Shown: in pieces, positions 1 to 11,327 of the stretch | How the letters are laid out: every line of letters begins with the position of its first letter | Position numbering within the stretch: position 1 is the first letter of the stretch | From: Nyssa sinensis | Taxonomy: Eukaryota; Streptophyta; Magnoliopsida; Cornales; Nyssaceae | Direction of reading: 5' to 3' | Length of the DNA: 64,000 nucleotides | Assembly: GCA_008638375.1 (NCBI GenBank) | Contig: CM018046.1 | Span: 47,224,126-47,288,125 of the forward strand | The notes under the pieces: model-generated | Told to the model about the DNA's origin: nothing | Database searches by the model: none | The model's input: only the letters and a program-made list of their open reading frames with translations | Made by a program: the position numbers and the translations under genes

Positions 1-68
1 ATGCTAACTTGAAATTTGAAATGAGTTCATATGTTTGGTAACGATAAGGTGGTGACACCACATCTATT

Positions 69-165
69 TGATGACGTGTTGTTCCAAGACACCTAATATT
101 TCAAAGAGAGAAAGAGTGATGATGTGGTGTTCCAAGACACCTAATATTTGAGAGGGGGAAAGAGG
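69..165 (+). repeat. 48-bp tandem duplication upstream of the CLE gene
   Basis: Two adjacent copies, at about 69-116 and 117-165, share an identical 22-base core at 80-101 and 128-149, and both start with a GATGA-GTG-type stretch. The first copy carries a TGACGTG (ACGT-core) element at 72-78 that is changed to TGATGTG in the second. The repeat ends about 85 bases before the TATA box of the CLE gene, so it lies in the proximal promoter. A role as a doubled cis-element is inference only. Confidence 0.75.
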
Positions 166-250
166 GAGATATTACGTCTGAATCTGAGTGAGAGTGAGAC
201 AATTACATCTCTCCACTAGCACCGACCTCTCTCTTTCTTCGAGTGTGGTC

Positions 251-257
251 TATAAAT
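251..257 (+). promoter_or_regulatory. TATA box of the CLE gene
   Basis: TATAAAT lies 97 bases before the CLE start codon. This predicts transcription start at about 280 and a 5' UTR of about 65 nt, which is normal for a plant CLE gene. A CT-rich stretch (CTCTCTCTTTC) lies just upstream at about 228-239. Confidence 0.6.
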
Positions 258-347
258 TGGTAGCCTCGTTTCATTGCAAGCTACTTCATTCCTCTCCTGG
301 TATCCTAAGCCCATTAAGCAAAACTTCACTTTGTTCTTTATAACAGC

Positions 348-623
348 ATGGCTAATTCAACTGCTGCACGCACATCGCTACTGTTGCTGGTCATCTTGTT
401 TGCTTTCTTCGTCACTTCTCAGGCACAGGCACAGGCACAGGCACGTACTTTTGGCGAGCATTCAACCATGCATAAGAATGTTGATAACAACCTTCTTTCG
501 CGTAAGCTAGGATTCGATCCCTCCAAGCTTAAGACTTATGGAATAGGGTCACAAGGTGCAAATGCTGATAGAGATGTACCAGGAGGACCAGATCCTCATC
601 ATCACTCTCTACCACCCTTTTAG
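348..623 (+). CDS. CLE (CLAVATA3/ESR-related) signalling peptide precursor
   Basis: This intronless 91-aa secreted pre-propeptide has the three-part layout of the CLE family. Residues 9-25 form a hydrophobic signal peptide (LLLLVILFAFF core) that runs into a QAQAQAQA stretch. A variable propeptide occupies about residues 33-74. The CLE motif RDVPGGPDPHHH is at residues 75-86 and matches R-x-V-P-x-G-P-x-P-x-H-x at every fixed position. A short SLPPF tail follows and would be trimmed. In the family the released 12-13 aa peptide, usually hydroxylated at the central prolines, is perceived by CLV1/BAM-type receptor kinases and controls meristem, vascular or root-nodule development. The GGPDP core resembles the CLE1-7 and nodulation CLE group, but Val-Pro rather than Ser-Pro at motif positions 3-4 is mixed, so I do not assign an orthologue. 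The start was chosen as the only ATG that leads into the signal peptide. The length (80-120 aa) is typical. Confidence 0.9.
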   Translation: MANSTAARTSLLLLVILFAFFVTSQAQAQAQARTFGEHSTMHKNVDNNLLSRKLGFDPSKLKTYGIGSQGANADRDVPGGPDPHHHSLPPF

Positions 624-878
624 TTGTTATCAATTTAGTAGAAGTGTTTGGGTGCAGAAACAATTATACCCATGTAGAATTGGTTTTGGACACAGTTTTA
701 TCATAAATAAATAAAAAAGCAAATAGTAATTGCGACGCATATCATGATATATAATAATAACGTGTTTTTCCTTCTCGTTATATGTATCAAAGTCCCTGCA
801 TCTGAGCAACTCCTACTTGGAGCACATATATATGTAGCTAATAAAGGAGTGGAATGAGAATATTGTCTCTTAAATTTA

Positions 879-1126
879 GGTTGTGTTTGGATGGATGATT
901 CTACTGTCCGTTTTAAATTTTTCACGTTTTAAATAGATTTTTAGAATAATTGATTATTTGTTTGAATTTGTCGAAAGTGCCCGTTTAAATATTTTCAAGA
1001 TTAAAACGGATGTTTTGAAAAAGTATCAGTAAATAACTTTTTTCAAAATGTCCATTTAAGAAATGCTTCATTTTTTAAACATTCGTTTTCAAAACATCTA
1101 TTTCTACCGTTCATCTAAACGAGCAC
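879..1126. mobile_element. MITE-like element (Tourist/PIF type candidate)
   Basis: The ends are imperfect inverted repeats: GGTTGTGTTTGGATG on the left, and GTGCTCGTTTAGATG when the right end is read in reverse complement. TTA flanks both sides (876-878 and 1127-1129), the target duplication typical of PIF/Harbinger elements. The interior is AT-rich, contains several self-complementary AAACGGA/TCCGTTT-like pieces and has no coding capacity. The family assignment is inference from the ends. Confidence 0.5.
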
Positions 1127-1129
1127 TTA

Positions 1130-2992
1130 ATGTTGTTTCAGAACAAATATTCAATGTTGTCTTTTTTTTTTTTTTGGGCAGAACTTTCTGAATTCCACGT
1201 TTCTTCAACCTAATAATTTTTTTATCTATCAACCTAGTGTCTTATAGGAGCAATTATATGTATCATTAATTGAAAATCTTTTGGTGATGTAGAATAGAAA
1301 CTTTCTTTGGCCCATCCAATGTCATTCAACTATTCAAATGCCCTTTCGAGCCACCTACACTAGAGTGTGTTGTAAAAGTCTCAAATCTATACACCTTGGT
1401 TCAAACCATCATTCAAATTGCTATCAAATGACCTCCACCAGAAAACATAAAAACACCAGGCCCGAGACCTCATTTCAAATAACAGATCAAACGAGCCCTA
1501 CTGTATTTGAATTAGAAACTTTGTTTCCATCGTGGTTCCAACTAGGCTTCAAACTACCTTTCGAACAAGCCTCACTGTTACTTAATAAAACCATAAATTG
1601 TGCCATCGTTCAAATGAGGGTTCGAACGACGCCTATTGATTTATGAAAAATTGATAAGGCTCCTTCAAAACTTAGTTTGATACCATATAACCTTTTTCAA
1701 TTTCAGAAATATTTTTGAATGGTAAACTAGAGTCAATTCATTTAAATTAATTTTCAACACCCTCGTAATAATTTTGAAAAACATTTAAATTGTTTGTGTG
1801 TATGCAATCAACCCAGGTCATAGTTTGTCCAATTACTGTTTTATACTTACGAAATTGACTTCTCTGATAAGCAATGTTGCTTGATGCCGCCTTAATCACT
1901 AGGCTTAAGCATCATGAGAGACACAAGAACTTAGACTCAACAACTTCAATTACACCTTAATTTTTTTCAATTAAGCTATTCGAACACATATACAGAGTCT
2001 TAATCCTAACACTAACACCTCAAGTTACATACGACATTAGAATCCTACAATAAAGACTTTGGCTTACATTCCCTTCCTAGCTAGCCACTACCTTATTTTA
2101 TAGTCTTAAGCTGATGGCATTAGAAGCTTGACACAATTTTCACCCTTTTTTTTTCTTGGGTATAAAAAAGGCCTAAGTTGATGGCATGAGAAGTCTGAGG
2201 CAATTCTCGACCACTTTTGTATTTTATAACTCAAAGCTAATGGCATCATGAGAAAGCTAAGTCGAAACTGTGTCATAAGATCCTATAATCGGTTCTCTAT
2301 CATTTGGCATTTTTATGATTTAGCTGATATTATACTTCAACCAGTCATTTCGGAGTGCATTTAAGCATGGATCATAATAATAGCATAGTTTATATCCATG
2401 ACACATCTATATGTAATGGTCTAGAGATGTATATAATTGAATATGCAAATACATTTAATTAAAGTATGTATTATGTAATATCCTAAAATCAAATTATATA
2501 AACATTAACAATTTGAAATTATGAAATTTTGTTGAAAATGATTTTTTCCTTTTTTTATCAGCAAAAAAGAAGAATCTTACTGATAAAAATAAAACACAAA
2601 AAATACACAAGTAAAAATAAATAAAATTGAGTTAGTAAAAATAAATAAAATTCTATATAATAATTCCATGAAGTTACAAATACACAAGTAACTATGGATA
2701 TTATGATAATATTGTTTTGTTGCGTAATAAATCAGATGAAAGAAAGTTTTTTGTCAAAAGAAAACTGAACACACAGAGGGGTAATAAATAAAAGAGAATT
2801 AACCTGTCAAAAAGAGATCATGATAAAAAAAAAAAAACAACAACTAAAGGAGAAGGAAAGTGGTATGAGAAATAAACGGAGGAGTGACGTCAAGAGTAGA
2901 AATAGTGAGATAAAGAGATAACATTAACTTTAAATATGAAAGGGAAAAACTTGAGACGTTAAAGTCTTGCATTCACTATCCCACATAATATC

Positions 2993-3023
<31 letters not shown>

Positions 3024-4354
3024 TTGTATATGATCCTTGGAAACCGAATAGAAACAAATGAAAAAAAAACATGAAAACAGTGAGTCTGTGGCAGTGAAAT
3101 ATGAGTGGGTGTACGTTGATGGAATAAGATTTTTTTTTAAAAAAAGGAGAATTGAAAAAGGGGGAGAGTGCATGGAAGTCAAAAAGCAAGAAAAGAAAAG
3201 AAAGAAAAAACTTGTAACGGATAAAAAAATTGAATAAGAGAGAGAGAGATTACTCAAAGAGAGAGAGAGATAAGAAGTAGCTGTCGTTAAATAAAGAGAG
3301 AGAAAGTATTATTTGGAGAAAAAGCTAATCACTCGTACGTAATAATGATACAGGTAAGTTTATCCAGCTAGTGTTTATAGCTAACAGTGAATGAGTCGAA
3401 GAAACTATATATATATATATATGATTTTTGAAAATATTAGAATTATTTACTAAACTAAAATATGTTTTAGAATTCCAATAGTTATATATTATGGTTATTC
3501 TTCTTCCTTGAAAATTCTGAGTTCTAAAATTATTTGAAAATTATTCTTATATGCTGTGAGTTATGATCTATTCAAAACAATTTGATATTCAGTTATGAAG
3601 TTTTGATTGTTTGAATTTATTTCAAGTTGTTAAAAATTATAAGATAAAATATCATGTTTGCTAGTATTCGCAGTTATTATTTGAATATTTGACTCGATTT
3701 GAAGATTATAGAAATATGTAATAATTTGAAAAACATCATATATTTACTTGATGATTAGATTTTCAATTAATTAATATTTGAAGTTATAAATTTATAATCA
3801 GTTTTTTGATATCTGTGTCATTTCGAAGACATTCAGTGATTTTTTTTTTTTAATGATTGTGTGATATTTGTGTCATGAGAACATTTTATGGATGTTATGA
3901 TATTTTTGTTGTTCAAACATTTCTATGATAATTCATTATTAATTAGATTTTGATTTCGTGTAGAGCCTAATCACAGGTATACTAGTAACATAACGTCATA
4001 TTTGAATTAATTTTTTTAAATTTGATCCTAAGAATTAATTTGTTGGTGATAGAAGTAGTAGGACTAATTGTACTTATATCTTTTCATTTCATGTATCAAC
4101 ACGAGCATTTCAAGACTCGAAACAATGTAGTTGATGGGTAATACGACCCATAATTGTTTTTAGCCATTTTCTTGTATATTTTTTAATTTTATAATTGTAT
4201 TCGAATTAATATTAGTAATTTTTTATTTCATAAATATAAGAAATTCGTTAGTTTATTAGTAGGAAGAGTTAGTAGTCTATTATGATTAGTAGTATTAGTT
4301 CTATAAATATGATGTATTAATCATTTTATTATTTAACTTATCAATAATATTCCA
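1130..4354. other. Non-coding AT-rich stretch with weak local repeats
   Basis: I see no gene here. The stretch 1330-1650 is of normal complexity and contains a 102-codon open frame without recognisable features. At about 2085-2270 a unit containing 'aag(c/t)tgatggcat.agaag' is repeated three times imperfectly. From 2500 onward the sequence is AT-rich, with an (AT)n tract at 2993-3019, GA-rich tracts near 3236-3275 and a poly-T near 3840. Confidence 0.5.
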
Positions 4355-4608
4355 ATTTTGAAATTGGAAAGTTTTTTCGTGTTAAGTGAGAAGTTCCTTT
4401 TGTTATTGATTTTTAAGAAATTCTGTTCAATTCTCCTTCACATTTTCTTGCTGCTTTATCTTGGGTTATATTAAAAATCTCGATATTGAAATTAGAAATT
4501 TTTTTCTTGTTGGGTGAGAAGACCCTTTTGTTATTGATCTTTAAGAAATTTTGTTCGATTTTCTTTCACTTTTTCTCACTGGTTATCTCTGGCTATATTG
4601 AAAATTTA
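4355..4608. repeat. Diverged tandem duplication, about 127-bp period
   Basis: Two adjacent copies, starting at about 4355 and 4482, share blocks such as GTGAGAAG..CCTTTTGTTATTGAT and TTAAGAAATT.TGTTC. They lie just after a stretch (4130-4350) that resembles the end of an LTR (CTATAAATATGATG followed by AATAAT-rich sequence), so the region may be LTR-derived. That origin is not proven. Confidence 0.55.
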
Positions 4609-4658
4609 AAATTTGAATTCTATCCAAAAATTTAAATTTCGATATTTGAGTTATTATT

Positions 4659-4868
4659 TGAATTTGAGATTTGAATAATATTTGACATTAGAATTTTGAA
4701 TTGTAATATATTTATTTGAGCATTCTGATTTAATTCTTAAATTTAGATATATGATTTATATTTTGAATTTGAGATTTGAATTATATTTGACATTACAATT
4801 TTGAATTGTAATATATTTATTTGAGCTTTTTGATGTAATTCTTAAATTTAGATATATGATTTATATTT
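4659..4868. repeat. Near-identical 105-bp direct repeat, two copies
   Basis: Copy 1 is 4659-4763 and copy 2 is 4764-4868. They share almost every base, for example TGAATTTGAGATTTGAAT at each start and GATATATGATTTATATTT at each end. The sequence is very AT-rich and non-coding. The near-identity points to a recent slippage or unequal-exchange event. Confidence 0.8.
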
Positions 4869-6819
4869 CAACCCTAATGATAACTATCCGTTATATATTC
4901 TTTGGAAAGTATACTAATGACTCGTGGCTGGGGTCTTTCGACCCAAGAAATAACATAAGACTAGTATAACTTATTATAATTAACTTTTTAAAGGTAATTA
5001 AGTCAATGAAAGTTAATTAGATTCTTAAATGCTTAAGTTTGATCAAGACCTTATCATGCTAAAGCTTAAAAAAAAAAAAGTATTTAAAATACTTTGAGTT
5101 GAACTTGCAAAAATTTTAATTATTATTTCTTGTACATTCAATAATTTAAAAATAATTTTATTTTAATTTAATGCACGAATTTAAGAAAATCCAAAATTTT
5201 GTTTTTGTTGAAGGGAGTTAATTTTTTATTCTTTAGAATTAGGTCTTGAAATTATTTTTAATGAAAAAATAAATCGACAAATATTAAATTACTTAAATAA
5301 TATTTAATATAAATAAAGTTGGACAATTATTATAATGTGATAAAGGAAATCAATGCAACAAGAAAAAATTGGATAGGGAAAGCAAGGCAAGAAGTTTAAC
5401 ACATTTTTATTATCAAACTTGTTTCTTGTTTTTATTTTTTAAAAAAACACAATGTTTTGGTATCAAACATATTTTCATAAAAAATAAAAAAAAATTGATT
5501 TTCATTTTCAAAAAATTGAAAATTGAAATAAAAAATATTATTATATGTCACCTAACATTTTGAGTCAAGTTGAGATCAACATTTATATTATAACCTCTTC
5601 ATGAACTCTCTGATTTCGTAACACTTTCATTTAAGATTAAAAGATTTGGAAGGAAAAAAGAGAAATGGTGAAAGAAAGGAAAAAGCTATTTTTACTTAGT
5701 GTAAATTAGGGATAAATAGAAAAGGGGATTAAAAGAGAATGAGAATTTCTTAACCTTTATTTTATCCAATTAATTTTTCTCTTCCTATCAAAAATGGATA
5801 AAGACAGAAAGAAATGAAAAAAAAATTTTAATAATTTTTTTATAATATTAATTTTAATTTTAAATTATAAAAAAAATATAAAAAAAAACACATTTAACTT
5901 AAAGTGTAATAATAAAAAAATATATAATCTTTTTTTTTTTCCACAGGATAAATGGACGTTCTTAGTTTTCTTATTTGAAACAAATATGAAGAAAGAAATT
6001 GCATTCTCCTTATCTCCTCTCCTCTTGCTTATAATTACTAACTTATCATCTCTTCTTCTTTTCTTTTCAATTATTCAGAGATATAGAGTAATAATACGTG
6101 ATTTTAATTAGGGGTATCAATTTTTAACACGACACAACAACACGACTCGAACACGATACGAAGTTAACGAGTTTAAATTTAACATAAATGAGTTTAAGTC
6201 GTAAACGAGTTGACACGTATAATGCGATTAATAAACAAGTCGTATTTAAGTTTTACTAGTACCAACCCGTTTAACACGACTAAACATGTTTAATTATAAA
6301 ATATATTATGAATTAAGATAATTCGTCTCATATCAAATATTTATCAAAGTTTTAAATTTTTTTTTTTATAAAAGAGATTTTTACTTTGATTTGACCCATA
6401 TCTAAAATTACTAAACTTAAAAATTATTTATACATATTAAAAAATAGGTAAGTTTTTTTATTTAAAAAATAAAAAAATTAAAATAAACGGATTAAGTATA
6501 ACGATATATGTAACCTGTTTAATAAATAAGTTGGTCAATATTTCCACAACTCAAATAAAAAGCACAATCAAAGAGATACAAAGATAGGAATTAATGTATA
6601 TTTCTATCATATAATAGCATTACAACAACTGATTGCCAACCCTTTTAAGCATCAAACTCCAATGCCAAGATTGAGACCCCCTCTCATTTGCACACAATTC
6701 TCAACCCTTTTAAGCTTCAAACCCCAATACCCAGATTCAGAAGCCCTCTCATTCTCATACCATATTAAGAAATCTTCAACTATAAAGGGAGTATTATCAA
6801 ACAAATAAATGTAGCTAGG
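4869..6819. other. AT-rich intergenic DNA, no gene seen
   Basis: Long A/T homopolymers are frequent. At about 6110-6330 lies a stretch rich in ACACGAC, AACGAGTT and CCCGTTTAACACG motifs on both strands, a composition seen in many non-autonomous plant DNA transposons. No clear termini could be fixed. The open frames here are all AT-rich and featureless. Confidence 0.4.
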
Positions 6820-7136
6820 CTATCTGAAGTTCTTCCTCAGAGACTTGGAATTGGTCTTTTGAATTAAATCAATCTCATCAACTGCTTGTCGCTTTCGATC
6901 GTTCAATGCGCAAGCTGGATCGGGTGATGGAAGTTGAAAATCAGTGTCTGCAACCGAAGCAGATTTGAGTGGAGGATTGAAGTGATGAGTGATGTCCCTT
7001 AGAGGTTTTCTGAACCTTCTCTTGACATTTTTTGTGGAAGACTGGACAGCTGTAAGGAACTTGGGTTGGTTTGGTTTTGAGAGAGGGGTGGGATGTTCTC
7101 TTTGTTGTTGTGTTCACAAAAGGAGATAACCTCCAT
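6820..7136 (-). pseudogene. Small KEN-box / D-box-like protein gene with one apparent frameshift
   Basis: Read on the minus strand, an ATG at 7136-7134 opens a frame that encodes MEVISFCEHNNKENIPP, with a KEN-box at residues 12-14, and stops at 6999-7001. A second frame, open from about 7113 to the stop at 6820-6822, carries KRRFRKPLRDITHHF, which contains an RxxL D-box-like motif, followed by a polar tail with a conserved look (LPSPDPACALNDRKRQAVDE) that ends in SLRKNFR. The span is 317 nt, one base short of a whole number of codons, so a single indel at roughly 7040-7085 separates the halves. KEN and RxxL motifs are APC/C degrons, so the intact ancestor may have been a small cell-cycle-regulated nuclear protein of about 105 aa. 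I cannot name the family. It could be a young pseudogene or a base error in the assembly. The CT-rich upstream region (7415-7447) would suit a 5' UTR or promoter. Confidence 0.55.
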
Positions 7137-7411
7137 TTCTGAGGCAGGTATGGTGTTTAGAGAGGGGAGGAGAGGTTGCAGGAGAGATGGGCATGGAGTG
7201 AAGCTATATGTAATGATGGGAAAATGGGTTTGTCATGGACATGGAGGGATGATTGAAAGTTTAATATTTTGTCTCTCTCAGTTCAAATTTTGTGCTGTTG
7301 GGTGTTCAATTTTTAGCATTTTAGCACCAGGGAGGGAGGGTTTCATTTCATGAGTTTTAGTTTGAAATTTACATCTTCATTTTCAAGCAGCCAACTAGTC
7401 AAATATTGGTG

Positions 7412-7414
<3 letters not shown>

Positions 7415-7447
<33 letters not shown>
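7415..7447. repeat. (GA)n microsatellite
   Basis: An uninterrupted GA dinucleotide run of about 33 bases, read as CT on the minus strand. It lies about 280 bases upstream of the KEN-box gene start, so it may fall in its promoter or 5' UTR. Confidence 0.9.
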
Positions 7448-7451
<4 letters not shown>

Positions 7452-8427
7452 AGAGAGGGAGATTTTAAAATTTGGAAGACCGAAGTCCCCAAAACAGAAG
7501 GTCAAGTTCCCGGGCTGTGTGGTTTGGGAATCTAATTTGGCAGGAATAAAACGCTTTTCGGCATAAATAGATTATAGATTGGGCGCCAACTAAACGGAGC
7601 CAGAATTTGAATAAATTATACTAATTTTTTTTAAAATTTTTAAAATTACACTTACCTCATCTACTTGATAAATTATAAATAACTTTTTTATTCAATTTTT
7701 TTTAAAATAACAAAACTATCCATTTTATACTTTTTTTGTTACATTTTTTCAATTTGACCCTTTTTTCTAATTTTTTAATTTTATATAAAAAAATTAAGTT
7801 TTTAATCAATATTTATTTGAAAATGAAAAAAATAAAAACATTAAAAAGTTTTAAAAAATAAAACATGAAAGTAAGTATATGTAGTTTGTCAAGTAAAATA
7901 CGAGAGATTAATGTAATTTCAAAAGTATTAAAAAAATTCTATGTAATTATGAAAAATCTCAGAAGAAGTCAGTGTAATTTATTTAAAAAATTATGTACTT
8001 TGTGTCCCAATACAAGAATTTTTTATTCTTTTCTTATATCAAAAAATTAAAATTTAATTTAAAAAGTTAATGTATAAAGTACTTTAAAATTTTAAAATTA
8101 TTATTTTACTAATTTAATGCATTGTAATAATTATAGACAAATGTTAATTTTATAAAATTATATTTTTTTACTCAAATGTGAAATCATTAAATGCATATGA
8201 GTTAACATGTTAATTTTTATTTTATTTTTTTACAAATTTGACGTGTTGTTGTAATTAATGTGAAAGAACTTTAATTTTTGTAAAAATATATCGTCAACTC
8301 AAGTGTGAAAGTTAAATGCGTATCATTTAACATTTTGATTTTTTTTTTTATTATAGTGACTATTATAATAAGACTAAAGGGGTATACAAAAAAAGTTATA
8401 CATAAATATTTGGGAAATGCTGGCAGG
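7448..8427. other. AT-rich intergenic DNA, no gene seen
   Basis: Apart from the first 150 bases the stretch is strongly AT-rich with many homopolymers. No coding, RNA or terminal-repeat signal was found. Confidence 0.4.
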
Positions 8428-9035
8428 CTGCGTTTGTTTCTGTTTTGCAAAATTGTTTTTTTTTTTTTTAAAAAACAAAAATTTGAGAAATTTGTTTGCC
8501 TGATAGAGTTTTCTGAAAACAATCATAAAAACAATTTTCATAGTTTTGCTTAAAAATAAAATCATGGGCACAGATTCTACACTAAAAAAGAAATCACATA
8601 AAAAATAGACACGAAAAACAAAAGATTTGTATTATAAATTATAAAAATATTTTTTAAACAAATAAAATATTTCTTTAAAAAAATATAATTATTGAAAATT
8701 ATAGATATTGTGGAAAGTACGTATTCAAAATAATTGAAATAAAAACTATTTAAAAAATTAATTTAATTTTATAAATTATTTACACTAATAAGAGTAAACA
8801 TAATTAATTTTGTAAATTAACTTAAATAATTATTTTTAGTTTACAATCCAAATGCATTTTCATCTGTTTCACTATTTTCAAAATCATAACCAAACATATT
8901 CTCACATTTTTAACTCTATAAAAAAAATTATATTCAAACGCATTTTTAAACATTTTAAAAATTAAAATATACTTTTCAGAAACTCAATTACAAAATAGTT
9001 TTACAAAAAATTCTTGAATACATATCCAAACGGAG
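8428..9035. mobile_element. MITE-like element with CTxCGTTTG ends
   Basis: The left end reads CTGCGTTTGTTTCTG. The right end in reverse complement reads CTCCGTTTGGATATG. The interior (about 0.6 kb) is A/T-rich and non-coding, with internal copies of CCAAAC and AAACGCA. I could not find a convincing target-site duplication, so the boundaries are tentative. Confidence 0.4.
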
Positions 9036-11287
9036 TAGTTTCCTAAATTTCTATCACAAATTTTTATTTCAAATAATGTTACATTGATGTGACAGAGTCA
9101 GATTAATTATATGATTTAAAGTATGATTAGTAATTCAATGCTACATTAATGTCACATAATTTAGAATAGAAATTTGAAATACAATTTTGAGAAGTATAAC
9201 ATTGCTCTAAATAATTTTGTGGACCCACTTCACTGTGTCTAGGAGAAAAAGGTACAGTAAACAGACCAAACCAAGGATAACAAAATTTTATACACCAAAA
9301 TAATTGTTTAAAGAAAAAATATACTCAACTACATAAACTCTTTAATAATAAATGATCTTATGAGACACAAAAATTATTAATTAATAGTTTTCACTATAAA
9401 AAAAAATTCTTTAGAATTGTACAAAATTTATATCAAAATAGGACATGCATAGAGATTTGGAAGGTTGATAAACTTTTTTTTAAAAAAGTATTTGTTATAT
9501 CTAAATTAAATTAATAAAACTTCTAATCTCTTTTTTATTCATAAAACTTAATGTTACAAATAATTTTTTTTATATAATTTAATGTTACAAACTTGAATTT
9601 TACATAATATATTTTCCATTCATTTTTCTTTCTTTTACTTCACTTGCTATTACTTTCAATTTCTAGTATTATTTTCAACCTAATCAAACAGAGGCTAAAA
9701 GAAAACAATGTTTCCCCTTGCTTCTGAAGTCAAAAATTGACAAAGAGAAAGTTTTGAGATTTTAGTCCAAATTAAGATGGTGGAGATGTTTTATCTTTTA
9801 TGCCTGTTAATGAGGCAATTCAATGCTTGACATTTCTATCTTATGTTAATGTAATGTAACAATATACCATCCAATGCCAATTTTGAGCACTCCATAGTAT
9901 GGACTATGGAGGCACTGAAAATTTTAGAATGCATAAGTGGTGTTAAAATTTAAAATATGTGATGTGACATCTTTTAATTGATTAATAAAATTATTTTATT
10001 TTATTGCCGATAAAATGCTATCTAATTATGACTGAATTCTCGTAAAAATAGACTACTAAAAAAAACAAGCTCAACTTATGACTAAAAAACTAACGGGCCA
10101 TTATCCTCTTCGGGAAGACGAGACATAGATACCAAAAGAAGTTAAAGTTGGATGGAGGTGCTAAGATGGCTAAACAATGTCTTAAATCTCTATACTTAAA
10201 TCAATGATTAGTTGATCAAATATTTCAGCTTTGATTTACAACAAAATGCCTAAAGCCCCCAAGGCAACCCTATTTAGATCGGCCAAGCACAAAATATTTG
10301 ATTTTGAAAATTTCAACTTAAACCAATCTAACAAACCTTATAGAAAACCTTTTAAGTTTTTTAACATTGTACTCTTTGTGATACAACTCTTCAGATAGTC
10401 GCACTATAACTATTCAACAAATTAGTCGTTCATACATTTAAATGAATCTCACTCGAATGAATTAGACCTCGTTTTAGTAAACCACTTTGCTCTAGTTAGC
10501 TAGCAAGATCTAGCGAGCTAACTACTGAAGTTCCCAAATAGATTGGCTCTAACCAAATCTCCAATGAAACTCAATAACATGTCTACTAAAATTGAGCCTC
10601 ACTTGTGCCAACTCCAACTTGGCTCTTCTTCTCTTTCTTTCCTTCTCATTTTTTGTTTATATATATATATATATTAAAATGTTTCTTAACGTTTTTCTCT
10701 ATCGAATCCCTCCTCTTGAGAGGAATCTCTTTGGAAGCTTAAGAATGAAATCATGATACTTTCTTATTTATTGGAGAAGCTTGAATGCATTTTGGAACCA
10801 AATATTCCACGGGAGGATTCAAATAATTCATTTGAATCTTATCTTCAATTGTTGAGAGAGTGAAATAAATGAAGGGAATCATGAAATTTTTAATTATCAT
10901 CCAAAATCAATGTGTAGTAATTTATGATTATATATATGTATTATATCATCGTTAGTAAATATAGAAAAGAGTAATGATTTACGATTCAAAAATATTCACT
11001 CATCCGACTTTACTTATCTTATGTGACATGATCTAATTGACTTTTAAAATAAAACAAAGTTTAAAACAGAACAAATAGCTTAAATTAACTGAATCATGTC
11101 ACATAAGATGAATGGAGTCAAATAATATCGAAGTATCTTTAGACCATAAAATATTACTCTACCCATTCTCACTCTTTTATTAATTGATATACACTTTGAG
11201 TTTCAAAAAATATTTTTATAATAATCAAATTACACTTTTTTGGAGAGTATATGAAGTTTTGGGAGTGGGAATAACCTCAGTACCCTA

Positions 11288-11327
<40 letters not shown>

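Noticed and set aside
348..623. CLE gene considered as a CEP or other small peptide
   Set aside because: The fixed positions R-V-P-G-P-P-H all match CLE. CEP and RALF motifs are absent.
1338..1646. 102-codon plus-strand frame
   Set aside because: No recognisable motif and no gene context. Probably old repeat DNA.
2976..3257. Open frames across AT and GA microsatellites
   Set aside because: They are low-complexity translations of simple repeats.
4355..4868. Repeats considered as a CRISPR array
   Set aside because: Only two long tandem copies of each unit, no short regular repeats with unique spacers, and the DNA is a plant nuclear genome.
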